From Aspergillus flavus (Eukaryota > Ascomycota > Eurotiomycetes > Eurotiales > Aspergillaceae), in contig NC_092409.1 in NCBI RefSeq assembly GCF_009017415.1, positions 5,518,001 to 5,582,000 on the forward strand: 64,000 bases of DNA. Reading direction: 5' to 3'. The notes under the pieces are model-generated. The model was given only the letters and a program-made list of their open reading frames with translations, searched no databases and was not told where the DNA came from. Below are positions 62,760 through 64,000 of the stretch, one piece after another (positions within the stretch are counted from its first letter, which is position 1; each line of letters begins with the position of its first letter). Position numbers and translations under genes: made by a program.

Positions 62760-63126
62760 ACTGCAGTAGAGTGGTTATCGGGTCCAGCGGTTAAACCGTA
62801 CCACTCTAATCTGGAGTAAGGAGGAACTGCCTGGCTTCTCGTTCTAGATCACTCACTGAGCTTGCTGGTGTGTACTCCGTGACCAATCAGTGAGTGGCTC
62901 AGAACACTCACAGAGCACTCATGTGCTGTCTATAAAAAGCGGCGGCAGCTGTAGTGGGCTTGGGTAACTGGGCAGAATTTGCAGAAAAACAATTCAGTTA
63001 TGCACTTTTGTTAACTAGAGAATCCTACTAGCCTACTTAGTACTGTAGCTACAACAGGATCAGGATCAGACGGGCAGATATACGGCCAGGGCTAGCAGAA
63101 CAGCGATCTGGGATCGCACCGTGACA
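62760..63126 (+). repeat. LTR-like segment (candidate solo LTR), left end uncertain
   Basis: The segment has polymerase II promoter order: GACCAATCAG (CCAAT box) at 62881-62890, then TATAAAAAG at 62931-62939. It ends GCACCGTGACA at 63126, a TG..CA-type terminus seen at LTR ends. It contains no ORF and lies in transposon-rich DNA. No paired copy, primer-binding site or target duplication was found, and the left boundary is a guess, so this remains a candidate. Confidence 0.35.
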
Positions 63127-63983
63127 CGGCCAGCTATTCGATAATAAAGGCGCGAATAGGAAACCCTATACTTATATACTAACTTAGTAATATTAATACA
63201 TTTTTTTATGTAGCTTTTTTTTTATTATATGCGTGTAGGACCTTTTGAATAAGCTGTTTCTCAGCTTTATATATAGATTCTATTGTTTGTGTAGTATGAA
63301 TAGCTTTAAAAATGAGAGAAATACTGATATATAGAAAAAATGACGTTGAGCCGTAGCCGACCTCTACTGTGAGACGGGTACACAGCTGAAAATGAAACCT
63401 TAGCTACGCAACCCGCAGAAAATCTGCGAATCATGCAAAATAGTTGCCGATTTGGGCAGCAAATAGGGCATTTAGCGACACGCTAATTCATCCTAGGTTT
63501 AGCTGTGCCAATAGCATGTTCTAAAAGAGCGCAGATCGCAGATCTACATACAAGATGGAGGTGCCGCGGAGTTAGGGCTATGTGCAGTACCGACAGCTGA
63601 GTAGTAGTAGTTCTAGGGGAATACAAGATAGCGATCCACCGTTGCGCTTTCAAACTTTTTGCATCCCACTGTAGTCAACACCATTCTCACCCTGGATGTG
63701 GACACGAGGCAACCTCGATCTGGCCAGTAACTGGTACACACACACACACGCGTGTCTATCGAACATGAAAAATACGCTTCTTAAGCGAGCTGAAGCAGTT
63801 CGCATAAGCTGTGCACAGACGTCCTAACTGAGAGAGATCGGCAAAAGCTGAAAGACATATTCAGCTCAACATTCAGCCAAGAGGGGCCCATCCCACCGTA
63901 TTAATACCCCTCTCAATCTACCATCTTGACCATGTCCAAACATACCTTATTTTCATTCTCTCATTCTCTTGAATCTCTTCAAA
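63127..63983. other. Repeat-derived or non-coding DNA near the right edge
   Basis: AT-rich between 63170 and 63350 with many stops on both strands. An (AC)7 microsatellite lies at 63736-63749. From 63900 the sequence turns pyrimidine-rich (TCATTCTCTCATTCTC), resembling a fungal gene leader. Confidence 0.45.
63736..63749. repeat. (AC)7 microsatellite
   Basis: Seven tandem AC units followed by GCGTGTG, making a short Z-DNA-prone alternating purine-pyrimidine tract. Confidence 0.9.
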
Positions 63984-64000
63984 ATGCTCGACGCAACCGA
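63933..64000 (+). CDS. Possible 5' end of a gene running off the window
   Basis: Two candidate starts remain open to the edge: ATG at 63933 (after CTTGACC) and ATG at 63984 (after CTTCAAA, in a different frame). Both follow a CT-rich leader-like stretch. Only up to 22 codons are visible, so the product cannot be judged. Confidence 0.25.

Overview
The window is nuclear DNA of a filamentous ascomycete, most likely an Aspergillus-like member of the Eurotiales. Nearly every gene has short introns (44 to about 170 nt) with GT..AG ends. The gene set fits this: a velvet-family regulator, two Zn2Cys6 regulators, a fungal-type PLC-like phosphodiesterase and a Fot1/pogo transposon relic. Exon structures were worked out by hand from splice consensus, reading-frame continuity and remembered family sequence; no database search was run.

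Layout. 1-8.1 kb: the 3' end of an ABCC-type ABC transporter, the ERMES subunit mdm34, a CCDC47-like ER protein and a secreted chitin/polysaccharide deacetylase. 8.1-14.8 kb: mostly gene-poor, with a 49-codon small ORF, a 35-T run and the inositol-pentakisphosphate 2-kinase gene (IPK1) on the minus strand. 14.8-21.6 kb: an ECM15/MTH1187-like thiamine-binding protein, a secreted PLC-like phosphodiesterase, a large mitochondrial helical-repeat (PPR-like) protein, and cytochrome c oxidase subunit VIIa. 22.3-28.6 kb: a compact tryptophan-degradation locus, made of a Zn2Cys6 regulator, a kynureninase and an indoleamine 2,3-dioxygenase. The two enzyme genes diverge from a 485-bp promoter that carries inverted CGG/CCG triplets. 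29.5-35.3 kb: YAF9 (YEATS), a COQ11-like NAD(P)-binding protein, the splicing factor SYF2 and a 651-aa orphan with a probable mitochondrial presequence. 35.3-40.7 kb is gene-poor and precedes a velC-like velvet gene. 42.7-50.1 kb: four minus-strand housekeeping genes, namely a mitochondrial TPR/Sel1-like protein, mitochondrial ribosomal protein bL12m, CCT8 and the OMA1 protease. 50.1-54.9 kb is again gene-poor and precedes a Pro1/RosA/NosA-like Zn2Cys6 regulator. 58.6-60.5 kb holds a DHA2-type MFS transporter whose frame is broken. From about 61.8 kb to the right edge the DNA is repeat-derived: a Fot1/pogo transposase relic with an internal deletion and C-to-T damage, and an LTR-like segment with CCAAT and TATA elements.

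Themes. Many genes serve mitochondria: mdm34, the PPR-like protein, COX7a, COQ11, the 651-aa orphan, the TPR protein, bL12m and OMA1. The only pathway-like cluster is the kynurenine locus, which would turn tryptophan into anthranilate under its own regulator. The two developmental regulators (velvet and Pro1-like) each sit behind about 5 kb of non-coding DNA.
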